DNA of 64,000 nt, taken from the NCBI GenBank assembly GCA_024234595.1, contig JACKNZ010000014.1:1-64000 (forward strand). The letters run 5' to 3'. Positions 49,914-58,511 of the stretch are shown piece after piece. The stretch's first letter is position 1. Each line of letters begins with the position of its first letter. Below the pieces are notes generated by a model, which worked only from the letters and a program-made list of their open reading frames with translations, did not search any database and was not told where the DNA came from. The position numbers and the translations under genes were made by a program. Source of the stretch: Moraxellaceae bacterium. GTDB lineage: Bacteria; Pseudomonadota; Gammaproteobacteria; Pseudomonadales; Moraxellaceae.

Positions 49914-51815
49914 ATGCAAGCCTTTCGTGATATGTTACGTGGATGGGTCGGAAAAGCCTTATTAGTGTTATTAACAGTGCCTTTTGCGTTGGTGGGCATT
50001 GAGTCTTATTTTGTAGGTGGAAAGGCTGCTCCTGTTGCAACAGTCAACGACGAAGATATTAGTCAGTTTGAGCTTGACCGTAGTGTTGACCAGCAAAAAC
50101 AGCGTTTATTAGCAAGTATGGGCGACAATGCCGATGCCTCGCGTATTGATACTGAAGTACTGCGCAATCAGGTGCTAAAAAGCCTAATAGACCGTGCGTT
50201 ATTAACCAGTCATGCTCATGAAAAAGGCTTTTTGATTGATGACGAGAGTATTATTCGTTTAATTCACGAAACTCCTGCCTTTCAAGAAAACGGAGCTTTT
50301 TCTCAGGCTCGTTATGAGCAAGTGCTGCGTAACTCTGGTGAAGACCCTGTTAATTTTCCTGCTAAAGCCAAAAAAGAAATTGCCGTATCCCAAATGACGG
50401 GTGGTATTATTCAGACGGCTTTTGTCACGCCTAAACAAGTAGATGCACTGTCAGTTTTAGATAGCCAAAAACGTGATATTCATATTGCGGTAGTTCCTGC
50501 GGCAAGCTATTTGGCCAAAGTGCAGGTGTCAGATGAGGAAGTTGCCACTCATTACAAAGCAAATACCGCTAAATACACTACCGAAGAAAAAGTGGCAGTC
50601 GATTATTTGGTGTTAGGTGCTGAGTTATTTACCGATAAAGTATTATTGACCGATGCCGATGTTGAGGCACGTTATGCCGAAAGACTAAAAAACTTGACCG
50701 AAAATGAACAACGTCGTGCAGCACATATTTTGATTAAAATCACTGATAAAGTGAAAGATGCGGATGCCTTGGCAACCATTAAAGACATCGAAAAACGTGT
50801 TCAAGCTGGCGAGGATTTTGGTGCGTTGGCCAAGCAATATTCACAAGATGAAGGCTCTGCGATTAACAATGGTGATTTAGGCTTTGTGGGCAAAGGTGCA
50901 TTTGTGCCTGAGTTCGAAAAAACCATGTATGCTTTGCAGCCTAATCAAGTGTCGGCACCTGTTAAAACACAATTTGGTTATCACATTATTAAATTATTAG
51001 AAGTTCAAAAAGCGGCGGCTCCTAATATGGCTGATATTCGCTCCGAATTAGAAGCCGAGGTACGTGCCATTAAATCAGAAGAGTTATATGCCGAAGCGAT
51101 TGAAAAAATGGATGCTTTAGCTTACGAGTCTTCGGATTTAAGCGAAGCCGCTAAGCAATATAATTTGACGGTGCAGATATCGCCTTTGTTTGCTAAAAAT
51201 GGTGGAACAGAAGGTTTGGCAGGCAATAAAAAAATTGTCCAAGCCGCCTTTAGTGATGATGTTTTAAAAGATGGCAAAAACTCCTCTGCTTTGGCTTTAG
51301 ATAACAAACACAGTGTTTGGATTCATTTAAATAAGCATGAGGCAAGTCGAGTTAAACCTTTAGCCGAAGTGGCCGCAGACATTAAATTAACATTGCAATT
51401 AGACAAAGCAGGAGCCTTAGCCAAACAAACCGCTGAAGCCATGAGCAAAGCTTTGAATGAGGGCAAAAATGCGTTAGAGCTTGCTGCCAGCAATGGTGTG
51501 GCATGGCAAGACTTTCCAGCAAGCACACGCACGTCAGCAGCACCTTTACCCGAGATGCTAAAAGTAGCCTTTAGACTGCCAAACCCAAAAGCATCACAAT
51601 GGACGGCTGCGGTTAATCCTTCGGGTAAAGACTATGCGATTGTGGCAATTAGTCGTATTGATGCAGGCGTAGCGAGTTATAGCGATGAGCAAAAAAAGCA
51701 ATTCTCGGGCATGTTAGCTAACGTCAAAGGCCAGCAGGAGTTGCAAGATTATCTGTCTTATTTACGCGCCAATGCCAAAATAAAGCAGGCAACAGCCAAA
51801 GAAAAAGCTGAATAA
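49914..51815 (+). CDS. ppiD: Periplasmic chaperone / peptidyl-prolyl isomerase PpiD
   Basis: 633 aa. A single N-terminal membrane anchor (about 12-30, VGKALLVLLTVPFALVGIES) precedes a SurA-like N-terminal chaperone domain (to about 190). A parvulin domain lies at about 265-360 (RRAAHILIKITDK to FGYHIIKLLEV), and a second, degenerate rotamase region near 500-600. It assists folding of newly exported proteins near the Sec translocon. It follows HU, a conserved order. A long structured terminator follows the gene. Confidence 0.93.
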   Translation: MQAFRDMLRGWVGKALLVLLTVPFALVGIESYFVGGKAAPVATVNDEDISQFELDRSVDQQKQRLLASMGDNADASRIDTEVLRNQVLKSLIDRALLTSHAHEKGFLIDDESIIRLIHETPAFQENGAFSQARYEQVLRNSGEDPVNFPAKAKKEIAVSQMTGGIIQTAFVTPKQVDALSVLDSQKRDIHIAVVPAASYLAKVQVSDEEVATHYKANTAKYTTEEKVAVDYLVLGAELFTDKVLLTDADVEARYAERLKNLTENEQRRAAHILIKITDKVKDADALATIKDIEKRVQAGEDFGALAKQYSQDEGSAINNGDLGFVGKGAFVPEFEKTMYALQPNQVSAPVKTQFGYHIIKLLEVQKAAAPNMADIRSELEAEVRAIKSEELYAEAIEKMDALAYESSDLSEAAKQYNLTVQISPLFAKNGGTEGLAGNKKIVQAAFSDDVLKDGKNSSALALDNKHSVWIHLNKHEASRVKPLAEVAADIKLTLQLDKAGALAKQTAEAMSKALNEGKNALELAASNGVAWQDFPASTRTSAAPLPEMLKVAFRLPNPKASQWTAAVNPSGKDYAIVAISRIDAGVASYSDEQKKQFSGMLANVKGQQELQDYLSYLRANAKIKQATAKEKAE

Positions 51816-51833
51816 GCTTTTTGAGATAACACT

Positions 51834-51904
51834 AAAGGCGGACTTTTTAGAGCTTAGGTATGGCGGTTTAGTGCCTAAGTTCTGTTTTTAAGTCTGCCTT
51901 TTGT
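51834..51904 (+). terminator. Long two-part hairpin terminator after ppiD
   Basis: Outer stem AAAGGCGGACTT / AAGTCTGCCTTT and inner stem AGAGCTTAGG / CCTAAGTTCT, each with one G-T wobble, enclose a 15-nt loop with small internal loops of T residues. TTTTGTTTTTG follows. It is larger and more elaborate than the other terminators here. Confidence 0.65.
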
Positions 51905-51928
51905 TTTTGTGGTTAACAGATTCGATTT

Positions 51929-52723
51929 ATGAAGACTCTAAGTTCACGTCAAAATCCTTTAATTAAAGAAATTCATTTATTAGCTAATTCGGCTATTGAG
52001 AGACGCAAACAACAGAAAACTTTATTAGATGGAGTGCATTTAATACAAGCGGCTTTAGACAATCAGATTAACTTAGATACCGTATTTGTGAGTGAGCATG
52101 GTTTACGCTCTGCCGAAATAGCCTCTTTAGTGGCACAGTTAGAACAGACGATGTCTTGTGTGTTATTAACAGATAATTTATTTGAGTATATTAGCCCTAG
52201 CGACAGTCCAGCAGGTATTTTGGCGATGATGCCATTGCCTGTTAGTCCTGTGTTGACTACGCCTCAAGAGTCATGTGTTATTTTAGAAGCAATTCAAGAT
52301 ACAGGTAATTTGGGGACAATTTTGCGCACCGCTGCCGCTGCTGGTATGCGTGATATATATTTGAGTGAAGGCTGTGCGCAGGCATGGTCGCCGCGAGTGT
52401 TGCGGGCAGCAATGGGCGCGCATTTTGTGTTAACCGTGCATGAAAAAGTCGATATTGCGGCACTATTAGCAACATTTAAAGGCCAAGTATTAGCCACAGG
52501 TTTACATCAAGCGAAGTCTTTGTATGATTTAAATTTAAATCAAGCCACAGCTTGGTTATTTGGCAGCGAAGGGCAGGGCTTATCGGCACAAACAATGGCT
52601 TTGGCGCACCAACAAGTGATTATTCCGATGAGTGAAGGCGTGGAGTCTTTAAATGTAGCGGCTGCCGCTGCGGTCTGTTTGTTTGAGCAACGGCGGCAGT
52701 CTTTTGCTAAACCATCTTTCTAA
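51929..52723 (+). CDS. TrmH/SpoU-family RNA 2'-O-methyltransferase
   Basis: 264 aa. An N-terminal SpoU substrate-binding-like domain is followed by a SPOUT trefoil-knot domain. Motif 1 is DTGNLGTILRTAAAAG, motif 2 LFGSEGQGLS and motif 3 IPMSEGVESLNVAAAAAV, all intact. It methylates a ribose in rRNA or tRNA. The exact target is not determined; it resembles the Pseudomonadales group annotated as rRNA methyltransferases near fabB. Its 3' end overlaps the convergent fabB by 17 bp. Confidence 0.88.
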   Translation: MKTLSSRQNPLIKEIHLLANSAIERRKQQKTLLDGVHLIQAALDNQINLDTVFVSEHGLRSAEIASLVAQLEQTMSCVLLTDNLFEYISPSDSPAGILAMMPLPVSPVLTTPQESCVILEAIQDTGNLGTILRTAAAAGMRDIYLSEGCAQAWSPRVLRAAMGAHFVLTVHEKVDIAALLATFKGQVLATGLHQAKSLYDLNLNQATAWLFGSEGQGLSAQTMALAHQQVIIPMSEGVESLNVAAAAAVCLFEQRRQSFAKPSF

Positions 52724-53921
52724 AAATCAAACTGGCATTGGTGCCACCAAAACCAAAACTATTGGACATTGCCGCATTGACTGGCTGATAACGTGTTTCA
52801 CGGACAATGGGAAAGTCTTGAGCCGCAGGGTCAAGCTCGTCAATATGGGCAGAAGCGGCAATAAAATCTTCTTGCATCATCAACAAGCTATAAATGGCTT
52901 CTTGAACACCTGCTGCACCTAAAGAGTGACCTGTTAAGGCTTTAGTTGAGCTGATATACGGTAAGTTATTGCCAAAAACGCGTTGAATGGCTTTTAACTC
53001 AACACAATCGCCTGTAGGTGTGGCCGTACCGTGAGCATTGATATAATCCACTGTACCACCCGCCATTTGTAAAGCTAATTCCATACAGCGCGCAGCACCA
53101 TCACCACTTGGCGCAACCATATCATAACCATCAGACGTTGCACCGTAACCGACTAATTCAGCATAAATTTTGGCACCACGCTCTACGGCATGCAAGTAAT
53201 CTTCTAGCACTAAAATGCCGCCTCCACCTGCAATCACAAAACCATCACGATTGGCCGAGAAGGGGCGAGAGGCAGATTCGGGCGTATCATTATAACGGCT
53301 AGCCATTGCCCCCATCGCATCAAACAAACACGATAAGCTCCAATGTTCTTCTTCGCCACCACCAGCAAAAACAATATCTTGTTTGCCTAATTGAATTTGC
53401 TCCATGGCATTGCCAATACAATGGGCAGAAGTGGCACAAGCCGAAGAAATAGCATAGTTAACACCATGAATTTCAAACGCAGTTGCTAAAGAGGCAACCA
53501 CGGTACTGGTCATGGTGCGAGGAACCATATAAGGGCCAACACGCTTAATGCCTTTTTCACGAGCAGTATCAACGGCTTGCAAGACGTTTGCTGTTGAAGC
53601 ACCACCTGAGCCAGCAATGACCCCGACACGCGGATTTTGAGCATATTGTTCTTTAGTTAAACCTGCATCAGCAATCGCTTGTTGCATCGCTAAATAAGCA
53701 TACGCGGCAGCATCCCCCATAAAACGCTTGGTTTTGCGGTCAATAGCTGCTTCTAAATCAACATCGGGGCGGCCACTGACTTGGCTTTTAAAGCCCATTT
53801 CGGCATATGTGGCATTATGGCGAATGCCTGATAATTGCTGTTTTAAACTATGGCTAACGGTGGCGGCGTCATTGCCAATACATGAAACGATTCCTAAACC
53901 TGTCACAACGACACGACGCAT
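52707..53921 (-). CDS. fabB: 3-oxoacyl-ACP synthase I (FabB)
   Basis: 404 aa thiolase-fold condensing enzyme. Active-site Cys in SSACATSAHC, the two catalytic His in NAHGTATPTGD and TGHSLGAAG, and the C-terminal NSFGFGGTNASL glycine loop. FabB elongates unsaturated intermediates and is essential for unsaturated fatty acid synthesis. It follows fabA with a B element in the gap. The 3' end overlaps the methyltransferase gene by 17 bp. Confidence 0.95.
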   Translation of the reverse strand: MRRVVVTGLGIVSCIGNDAATVSHSLKQQLSGIRHNATYAEMGFKSQVSGRPDVDLEAAIDRKTKRFMGDAAAYAYLAMQQAIADAGLTKEQYAQNPRVGVIAGSGGASTANVLQAVDTAREKGIKRVGPYMVPRTMTSTVVASLATAFEIHGVNYAISSACATSAHCIGNAMEQIQLGKQDIVFAGGGEEEHWSLSCLFDAMGAMASRYNDTPESASRPFSANRDGFVIAGGGGILVLEDYLHAVERGAKIYAELVGYGATSDGYDMVAPSGDGAARCMELALQMAGGTVDYINAHGTATPTGDCVELKAIQRVFGNNLPYISSTKALTGHSLGAAGVQEAIYSLLMMQEDFIAASAHIDELDPAAQDFPIVRETRYQPVNAAMSNSFGFGGTNASLIFRKMV

Positions 53922-53994
53922 AACGCACCCTCTCTATAATTGGTATCTTGCTCAGCATCATAGCTTAGTAAGCTTAAATAATTATTAAGATAAC

Positions 53995-54093
53995 AAGACT
54001 TACGCATTTCACCGAAATTAACGCGTTTTGTGAACATAAAATCGTTAAAAACGATTGAAATGTGAGCAAATAAGCGATAACCGCGTAAGTCTT
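53995..54093. repeat. B element copy 3 within the fabA-fabB gap (99 bp)
   Basis: AAGACTTACGC at the left, GCGTAAGTCTT at the right, in opposite orientation to copies 1 and 4. Central hairpin AATCGT/ACGATT. It occupies more than half of the 182-bp space between fabA and fabB. Confidence 0.88.
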
Positions 54094-54103
54094 AGAATTT
54101 AAA

Positions 54104-54616
54104 CTAAAAATTATCGGTACTGGTAAACAAACCACATTTTAAATCTAATGCCGTATAAATTTCACGGCCATCCACCAACACACGGCCATCGGCAATTCCC
54201 ATGACTAATTTGCGCTCAATCACGCGACGTATCTGTAGTTCATAAGTAAGCTTTTGATGAGAGGGTAACACTTGCCCCACAAATTTGACTTCACCCACCC
54301 CTAAAGCACGTCCACGACCAGGATTGCCGCGCCAACCTAAATAAAAGCCTAATAATTGCCACATGGCATCTAAGCCTAAACATCCGGGCATCACAGGGTC
54401 GCTGATAAAATGACAGTCAAAAAACCATAAATTGGGCGTAATGTCTAACTCGGCAAAAATTTCACCTTTGCCATACAAGCCATCATCATCGGTGATTTTA
54501 ATAATTCTATCCATCATTAACATCGGAGGAACTGGTAAACGAGCATTGTTGTCACCAAATAATTCACCACGCCCGCAAGCTAGTAGTTGTTCTTTTGTAT
54601 AGTGATTAGCGCGCAT
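54104..54616 (-). CDS. fabA: 3-hydroxydecanoyl-ACP dehydratase/isomerase FabA
   Basis: 170 aa. Hot-dog fold with the active-site His region FFDCHFISDPVMPGCLGLDA and conserved Asp further on; RRVIERKLVMGIADGRVLVD follows. It dehydrates 3-hydroxydecanoyl-ACP and isomerises trans-2 to cis-3-decenoyl-ACP, feeding FabB. The fabA-fabB pair is the anaerobic unsaturated fatty acid pathway of Pseudomonadales. The start follows a GGAGG-type site. Confidence 0.97.
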   Translation of the reverse strand: MRANHYTKEQLLACGRGELFGDNNARLPVPPMLMMDRIIKITDDDGLYGKGEIFAELDITPNLWFFDCHFISDPVMPGCLGLDAMWQLLGFYLGWRGNPGRGRALGVGEVKFVGQVLPSHQKLTYELQIRRVIERKLVMGIADGRVLVDGREIYTALDLKCGLFTSTDNF

Positions 54617-54953
54617 TAGGCATTAGCCTCCAAGAATAAACGGCGCGATTCTAGCAAGTGATTGTGTCAGATGACTGACATTAAATAGGTAGAGTGTTTC
54701 TAATTGTGTTTTTTGTGGTTAAAATAGCCAACGTTATCAATTTTGGTTGTAGCGTGGCTTAAGCCTACACAAAACTGGCCATAGAATGTGTTAAATAAAT
54801 GTCAATGGCCATAAAAACGCTTTAATTTGTCACTGTTTGCTTGACCAAAAAGCAGCAATGTCCGAAGATATTGCACCTTTTGTATTATCTTAATGAATCG
54901 TCATTTAGATAATTTCTTATCACTTCGTTAAATCGTCATACTCCGAGGATTCC
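54617..54953. promoter_or_regulatory. 337-bp divergent promoter region fabA / etfBA
   Basis: No ORF. Contains GGCTTAAGCC (54756-54765) and two direct copies of TGGCCATA at 54776-54783 and 54806-54813, 30 bp apart, about three helical turns. These are candidate regulator sites for the fab or etf operons. The etfB ribosome site is CGAGGA. Confidence 0.45.
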
Positions 54954-55703
54954 ATGAAGGCTCTTGTTGCTGTCAAACGCGTTGTAGATTACAACGTAAA
55001 AGTTCGCGTTAAAGCGGACAACACAGGCGTTGAACTTGCCAACGTTAAAATGGCTATCAACCCATTCTGCGAAATCGCTGTTGAAGAAGCCGTTCGTTTA
55101 AAAGAAAAAGGCATTGTGACAGAAATTGTTGTTGTTTCTATTGGCCCCAAAGAAGCACAAGAACAAATCCGTACTGCCATGGCATTGGGTGCAGACCGCG
55201 GTATTTTGGTAGAAACTGGCTCTGAAGTACAACCTTTAGCCATTGCCAAAATTTTAAAAGCCATTTGTGACCAAGAACAACCACAATTAGTGATTGTGGG
55301 TAAACAAGCGATTGATGACGATAACAACCAAACTGGCCAAATGTTGGCTGCGTTAGCAGGTTATGGTCAAGGTACGTTTGCTTCTGTGGTTAAAGTCGAA
55401 GGCGGCAAAGCAATCGTTACTCGCGAAATCGACGGTGGTTTACAAACTGTTGAATTAAACTTGCCTGCGGTTGTTACTACAGATTTGCGTTTGAACGAGC
55501 CACGTTATGCTGCTCTGCCAAACATCATGAAAGCTAAGAAAAAGCCCTTGGATACCAAAACGCCAGCCGATTATGGTGTTGACGTAACTCCCCGTGTTAA
55601 AACTTTAAAAGTGACTCCGCCAGCAGAGCGTAGTGCAGGTATTAAAGTTAAAACCGTTGAAGAGTTGGTTGCTAAACTCAAGAACGAAGCGAAGGTGATC
55701 TAA
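54954..55703 (+). CDS. etfB: Electron transfer flavoprotein beta subunit
   Basis: 249 aa. Group I EtfB: MKALVAVKRVVDYNVKVRVK, the AMP-binding GKQAIDDDNNQTG and the ETF beta signature VVEGGKAIVTREIDGG-type region. With EtfA it takes electrons from acyl-CoA dehydrogenases to ETF-ubiquinone oxidoreductase. It is 1 bp before etfA and shares the terminator after it. The codon use here appears more GC-rich at the third position than neighbours, as expected for high expression. Confidence 0.97.
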   Translation: MKALVAVKRVVDYNVKVRVKADNTGVELANVKMAINPFCEIAVEEAVRLKEKGIVTEIVVVSIGPKEAQEQIRTAMALGADRGILVETGSEVQPLAIAKILKAICDQEQPQLVIVGKQAIDDDNNQTGQMLAALAGYGQGTFASVVKVEGGKAIVTREIDGGLQTVELNLPAVVTTDLRLNEPRYAALPNIMKAKKKPLDTKTPADYGVDVTPRVKTLKVTPPAERSAGIKVKTVEELVAKLKNEAKVI

Positions 55704-55704
55704 T

Positions 55705-56634
55705 ATGGCAGTTTTAGTTTACGCAGAACACGATAATAGTTCTATTAAAGGTGCAACGCTTAACACGGTTGCGGCTGCTCAAGCCATTGGTGGCGACATC
55801 CACGTTTTAGTGGCTGGTTCTGGCTGTCAAGCCGCTGCCGCTGCCGCTGCACAAATCGCTGGTGTGAGCAAAGTATTAGTTGCTGACAACGCTGCTTATG
55901 CAAACCAATTAGCCGAAAACGTTAGCTTGTTAGTGACTGAAATTGGTAAAGCTTATAGCCACATTTTAGCGGCTGCTACCACCAATGGTAAAAACTTTGC
56001 ACCACGTGTTGCGGCATTGTTAGACGTTGCTCAAATTTCTGAAATCACTAAAGTAGTGAGTGCAGATACTTTTGAGCGTCCAATCTACGCAGGTAACGCC
56101 ATCGCGACTGTTCAAGCTTTAGACGCTATCAAAGTTATCACTGTACGTTCTACAGGTTTTGACCCTGTTGCAGCAACTGGCGGTTCTGCTGCCGTTGAAG
56201 CAGTTGGTTCTGCAACTGATGCAGGTACTTCTAAATTTGTTGGTGAAGAATTAGCTAAGTCTGACCGTCCAGAATTAACGGCTGCTAAAATTGTCGTTTC
56301 TGGTGGTCGTGGTATGGGTAATGGCGACAACTTCAAAATCCTTTACAGCTTGGCTGATAAATTGGGTGCTGCTGTTGGTGCATCTCGTGCTGCCGTTGAC
56401 GCTGGTTTTGTACCAAACGACATGCAAGTGGGTCAAACAGGTAAAATCGTTGCCCCACAATTATATGTTGCCGTTGGTATCTCTGGTGCTATCCAACATT
56501 TAGCAGGTATGAAAGATTCTAAAGTTATTGTTGCTATCAACAAAGACGAAGAAGCTCCAATCTTCCAAGTGGCCGACTATGGTATTGTTGGCGATTTGTT
56601 TGATTTAGTGCCTCAATTAGAGAAGTTGGTGTAA
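55705..56634 (+). CDS. etfA: Electron transfer flavoprotein alpha subunit
   Basis: 309 aa. The C-terminal FAD-binding domain is intact: VSGGRGMGNGDNF, ASRAAVDAGFVPNDMQVGQT and the LYVAVGISGAIQHLAGM signature. It pairs with EtfB. The Ala-rich N-terminal domain is normal. A strong terminator follows at 56648-56680. Confidence 0.97.
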   Translation: MAVLVYAEHDNSSIKGATLNTVAAAQAIGGDIHVLVAGSGCQAAAAAAAQIAGVSKVLVADNAAYANQLAENVSLLVTEIGKAYSHILAAATTNGKNFAPRVAALLDVAQISEITKVVSADTFERPIYAGNAIATVQALDAIKVITVRSTGFDPVAATGGSAAVEAVGSATDAGTSKFVGEELAKSDRPELTAAKIVVSGGRGMGNGDNFKILYSLADKLGAAVGASRAAVDAGFVPNDMQVGQTGKIVAPQLYVAVGISGAIQHLAGMKDSKVIVAINKDEEAPIFQVADYGIVGDLFDLVPQLEKLV

Positions 56635-56647
56635 TAACCGCTTCATC

Positions 56648-56680
56648 AAAAAGCCCTAGCTTTTGCTGGGGCTTTTTTTT
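56648..56680 (+). terminator. Intrinsic terminator of etfBA
   Basis: AAAAAGCCCTAGC, loop TTTT, GCTGGGGCTTTTT: 13-bp stem with one T-G wobble and a T8 run. Confidence 0.92.
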
Positions 56681-56700
56681 GAGCAAAAAAGGATTGATAA

Positions 56701-57531
56701 ATGTCTGCTTACATCTCTCAATTAGCGATTTATCCGCTTAAATCGGCGGCAGCTATTCCTCTAAGTCAAAGTTTAATCACACATTTGGGGTTGGCATGGG
56801 ATAGGCGTTGGTTGTTGGTGGATGAAAAGGGACAGTTTGTGACACAGCGACAATGTCCACAAATGGCTTTATTAACAGTGACTGTTACTGATGGGCTATT
56901 GCGTATAGACGCTCCCAATATGCCAACCTTGCTTGCAACACCCAATCATCCCTGTGAAATATCGGTTTCTATTTGGCAAGATACGGTAATGGCATTAACT
57001 GTCTGTGAGCAGGCAGATACATGGCTTAGCCAGTTTTTGAGTGTAAATGTCCGTTTGGTCTTTTTTCCTGATGATAGACAGCGTGTTGTTGATACAGCAT
57101 GGGCAGGGGAAGGGCATCAAACTGCTTTTTCTGATGGTTTCCCGATTCTCGTGATTAGCCAAGCCAGTTTTGATGATTTGAGTCAGCGTTGGTCTAAAAC
57201 CGTTGATTGGCGACGTTTTCGACCTAATATTATTGTTGAAGGTGACTTTGCACCCTACAGTGAAGATACATGGCAAACGCTTAACATTGGCGAGTTAGCA
57301 TTAGATTTAGTTAAACCTTGTTCGAGATGCGTCATTCCGAGTATTGACCCTGATACCACAGCCAAAGACAGTTCAATTAACAAAGTATTGGCCGAGCATC
57401 GTCGTCAGGCAGACGGTAAAGTGTATTTAGGGCAAAATGCGATTATTCGACATTTACCTAAGGATTTTATGTTAAAGCAAGGGCAACAAGTTGAGATTGT
57501 TTATAAGAAATCCTCCCCAATCCTCCTTTGA
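56701..57531 (+). CDS. MOSC-domain protein (YcbX/mARC-like)
   Basis: 276 aa. N-terminal MOSC_N barrel (ISQLAIYPLKSAAAIPLSQS, LAWDRRWLLVDEKGQFVTQR) and C-terminal MOSC domain with FRPNIIVEGDFAPYSEDTW and the conserved Cys in PCSRCVIPSIDPDT. Relatives detoxify N-hydroxylated bases using molybdenum cofactor. The usual 2Fe-2S domain of YcbX is absent, so this is the short type. The last ~7 residues (KSSPILL) and the stop are encoded by a family A repeat. Confidence 0.88.
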   Translation: MSAYISQLAIYPLKSAAAIPLSQSLITHLGLAWDRRWLLVDEKGQFVTQRQCPQMALLTVTVTDGLLRIDAPNMPTLLATPNHPCEISVSIWQDTVMALTVCEQADTWLSQFLSVNVRLVFFPDDRQRVVDTAWAGEGHQTAFSDGFPILVISQASFDDLSQRWSKTVDWRRFRPNIIVEGDFAPYSEDTWQTLNIGELALDLVKPCSRCVIPSIDPDTTAKDSSINKVLAEHRRQADGKVYLGQNAIIRHLPKDFMLKQGQQVEIVYKKSSPILL

Positions 57532-57558
57532 GAAAGGAGGGAGTTAGGGGGGGGCTTA
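57511..57558. repeat. REP-like repeat (family A) at the 3' end of the MOSC gene
   Basis: CCTCCCCAATCCTCCTTT, then GAAAGGAGG and GTTAGGGGGGGG: CCTCCTTT and AAAGGAGG form an 8-bp stem. The first part is translated as SSPILL. Confidence 0.8.
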
Positions 57559-57673
57559 CTTATTGACTACAATCTATGAGCTAAGTCCAGTTAAGATAAT
57601 CTTGCTTAAAAACAATGAATATTTTAGTCTTAACAAGATAAACAATATAAATTTAGAATAAGAGTTAGCCACA

Positions 57674-58351
57674 ATGATTATTGAATATTTTTTTGATTTT
57701 GATGACCAAAAGCAACTTAACTTCCAAGTAAACTTAGATCGTCAGTATGATTTTAAACAGGACTTATCCGCCGCGCCTGAGTGGACAAAACTTGATAACA
57801 ATCAGTGTTCTAATTGTCCGTTAAAAAAAACCGAGTATAGTCATTGTCCTGCCGCGTTGGATTTAGACAAAGTCATCACCGAATTTCAAGGTATTCCAGC
57901 CATTACCAAATTAAAAGTCACTGTTATTACGCCAGAGCGTGAATATTCAAAACGCGTCACGCTTGAGGAAGGCGTAAGAGCCTTAATGGGCTTGATTATG
58001 GCCACCAGTGCTTGCCCTGTGTTTAATGTCTTAAAACCCAATGCACGTCATCATTTACCGTTTGCTAGCCGTGAAGAATCGGTATTACGTTCGGCTTCTT
58101 TATACCTGTTAAGTCAGTATTTATTGGCGCAAGAGGGCGGAGAGCCTGATTGGGAACTCAAAGGTTTGATTAAGACGAATGAACAATTACAATTAGTGAA
58201 TCATGCTTTTTGGCAACGAACCATGACTGTGTTTCAAAGTGATGCTAATTCCAAAGCATTGTTAGGTTTTTTTACCCTGTCATCAAATATGTCGGCTTCT
58301 TTGCAAAGTCAATTAGTAAAAATGAAAAATGTGTTCTATAGTGGGCAATAA
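57674..58351 (+). CDS. Cysteine-motif protein, tandem copy 1 (DUF6901-like)
   Basis: 225 aa. An N-terminal beta region is followed by the motif NNQCSNCPLKKTEYSHCPAA, C-x2-C-x9-C, then a fourth conserved Cys at SACPVF about 60 residues later. This pattern suits a metal or Fe-S site. The rest is helical. I associate it loosely with DUF6901 proteins of unknown role. A second, clearly homologous gene follows after a B element. It has its own leader with no strong ribosome site. Confidence 0.7.
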   Translation: MIIEYFFDFDDQKQLNFQVNLDRQYDFKQDLSAAPEWTKLDNNQCSNCPLKKTEYSHCPAALDLDKVITEFQGIPAITKLKVTVITPEREYSKRVTLEEGVRALMGLIMATSACPVFNVLKPNARHHLPFASREESVLRSASLYLLSQYLLAQEGGEPDWELKGLIKTNEQLQLVNHAFWQRTMTVFQSDANSKALLGFFTLSSNMSASLQSQLVKMKNVFYSGQ

Positions 58352-58366
58352 GCCTATGACAGCTTT

Positions 58367-58463
58367 GGACTTACGCGGTTATCGCTTATTTGCTCACATT
58401 TCAACCGTTTCTAACGGTTTTATGTTCACAAAACGCGCTAATTTCGGTGAAATGCGTAAGTCC
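58367..58463. repeat. B element copy 4 between the duplicated genes (97 bp)
   Basis: GGACTTACGC to GCGTAAGTCC, same orientation as copy 1. The central hairpin AACCGT/ACGGTT differs from copy 3 (AATCGT/ACGATT) by a paired C-G to T-A change that keeps the stem. Confidence 0.9.
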
Positions 58464-58511
58464 TGAATTAAATAGCAAGGGAGTGCTAATAAAAATAAGA
58501 GTGATAATAAT

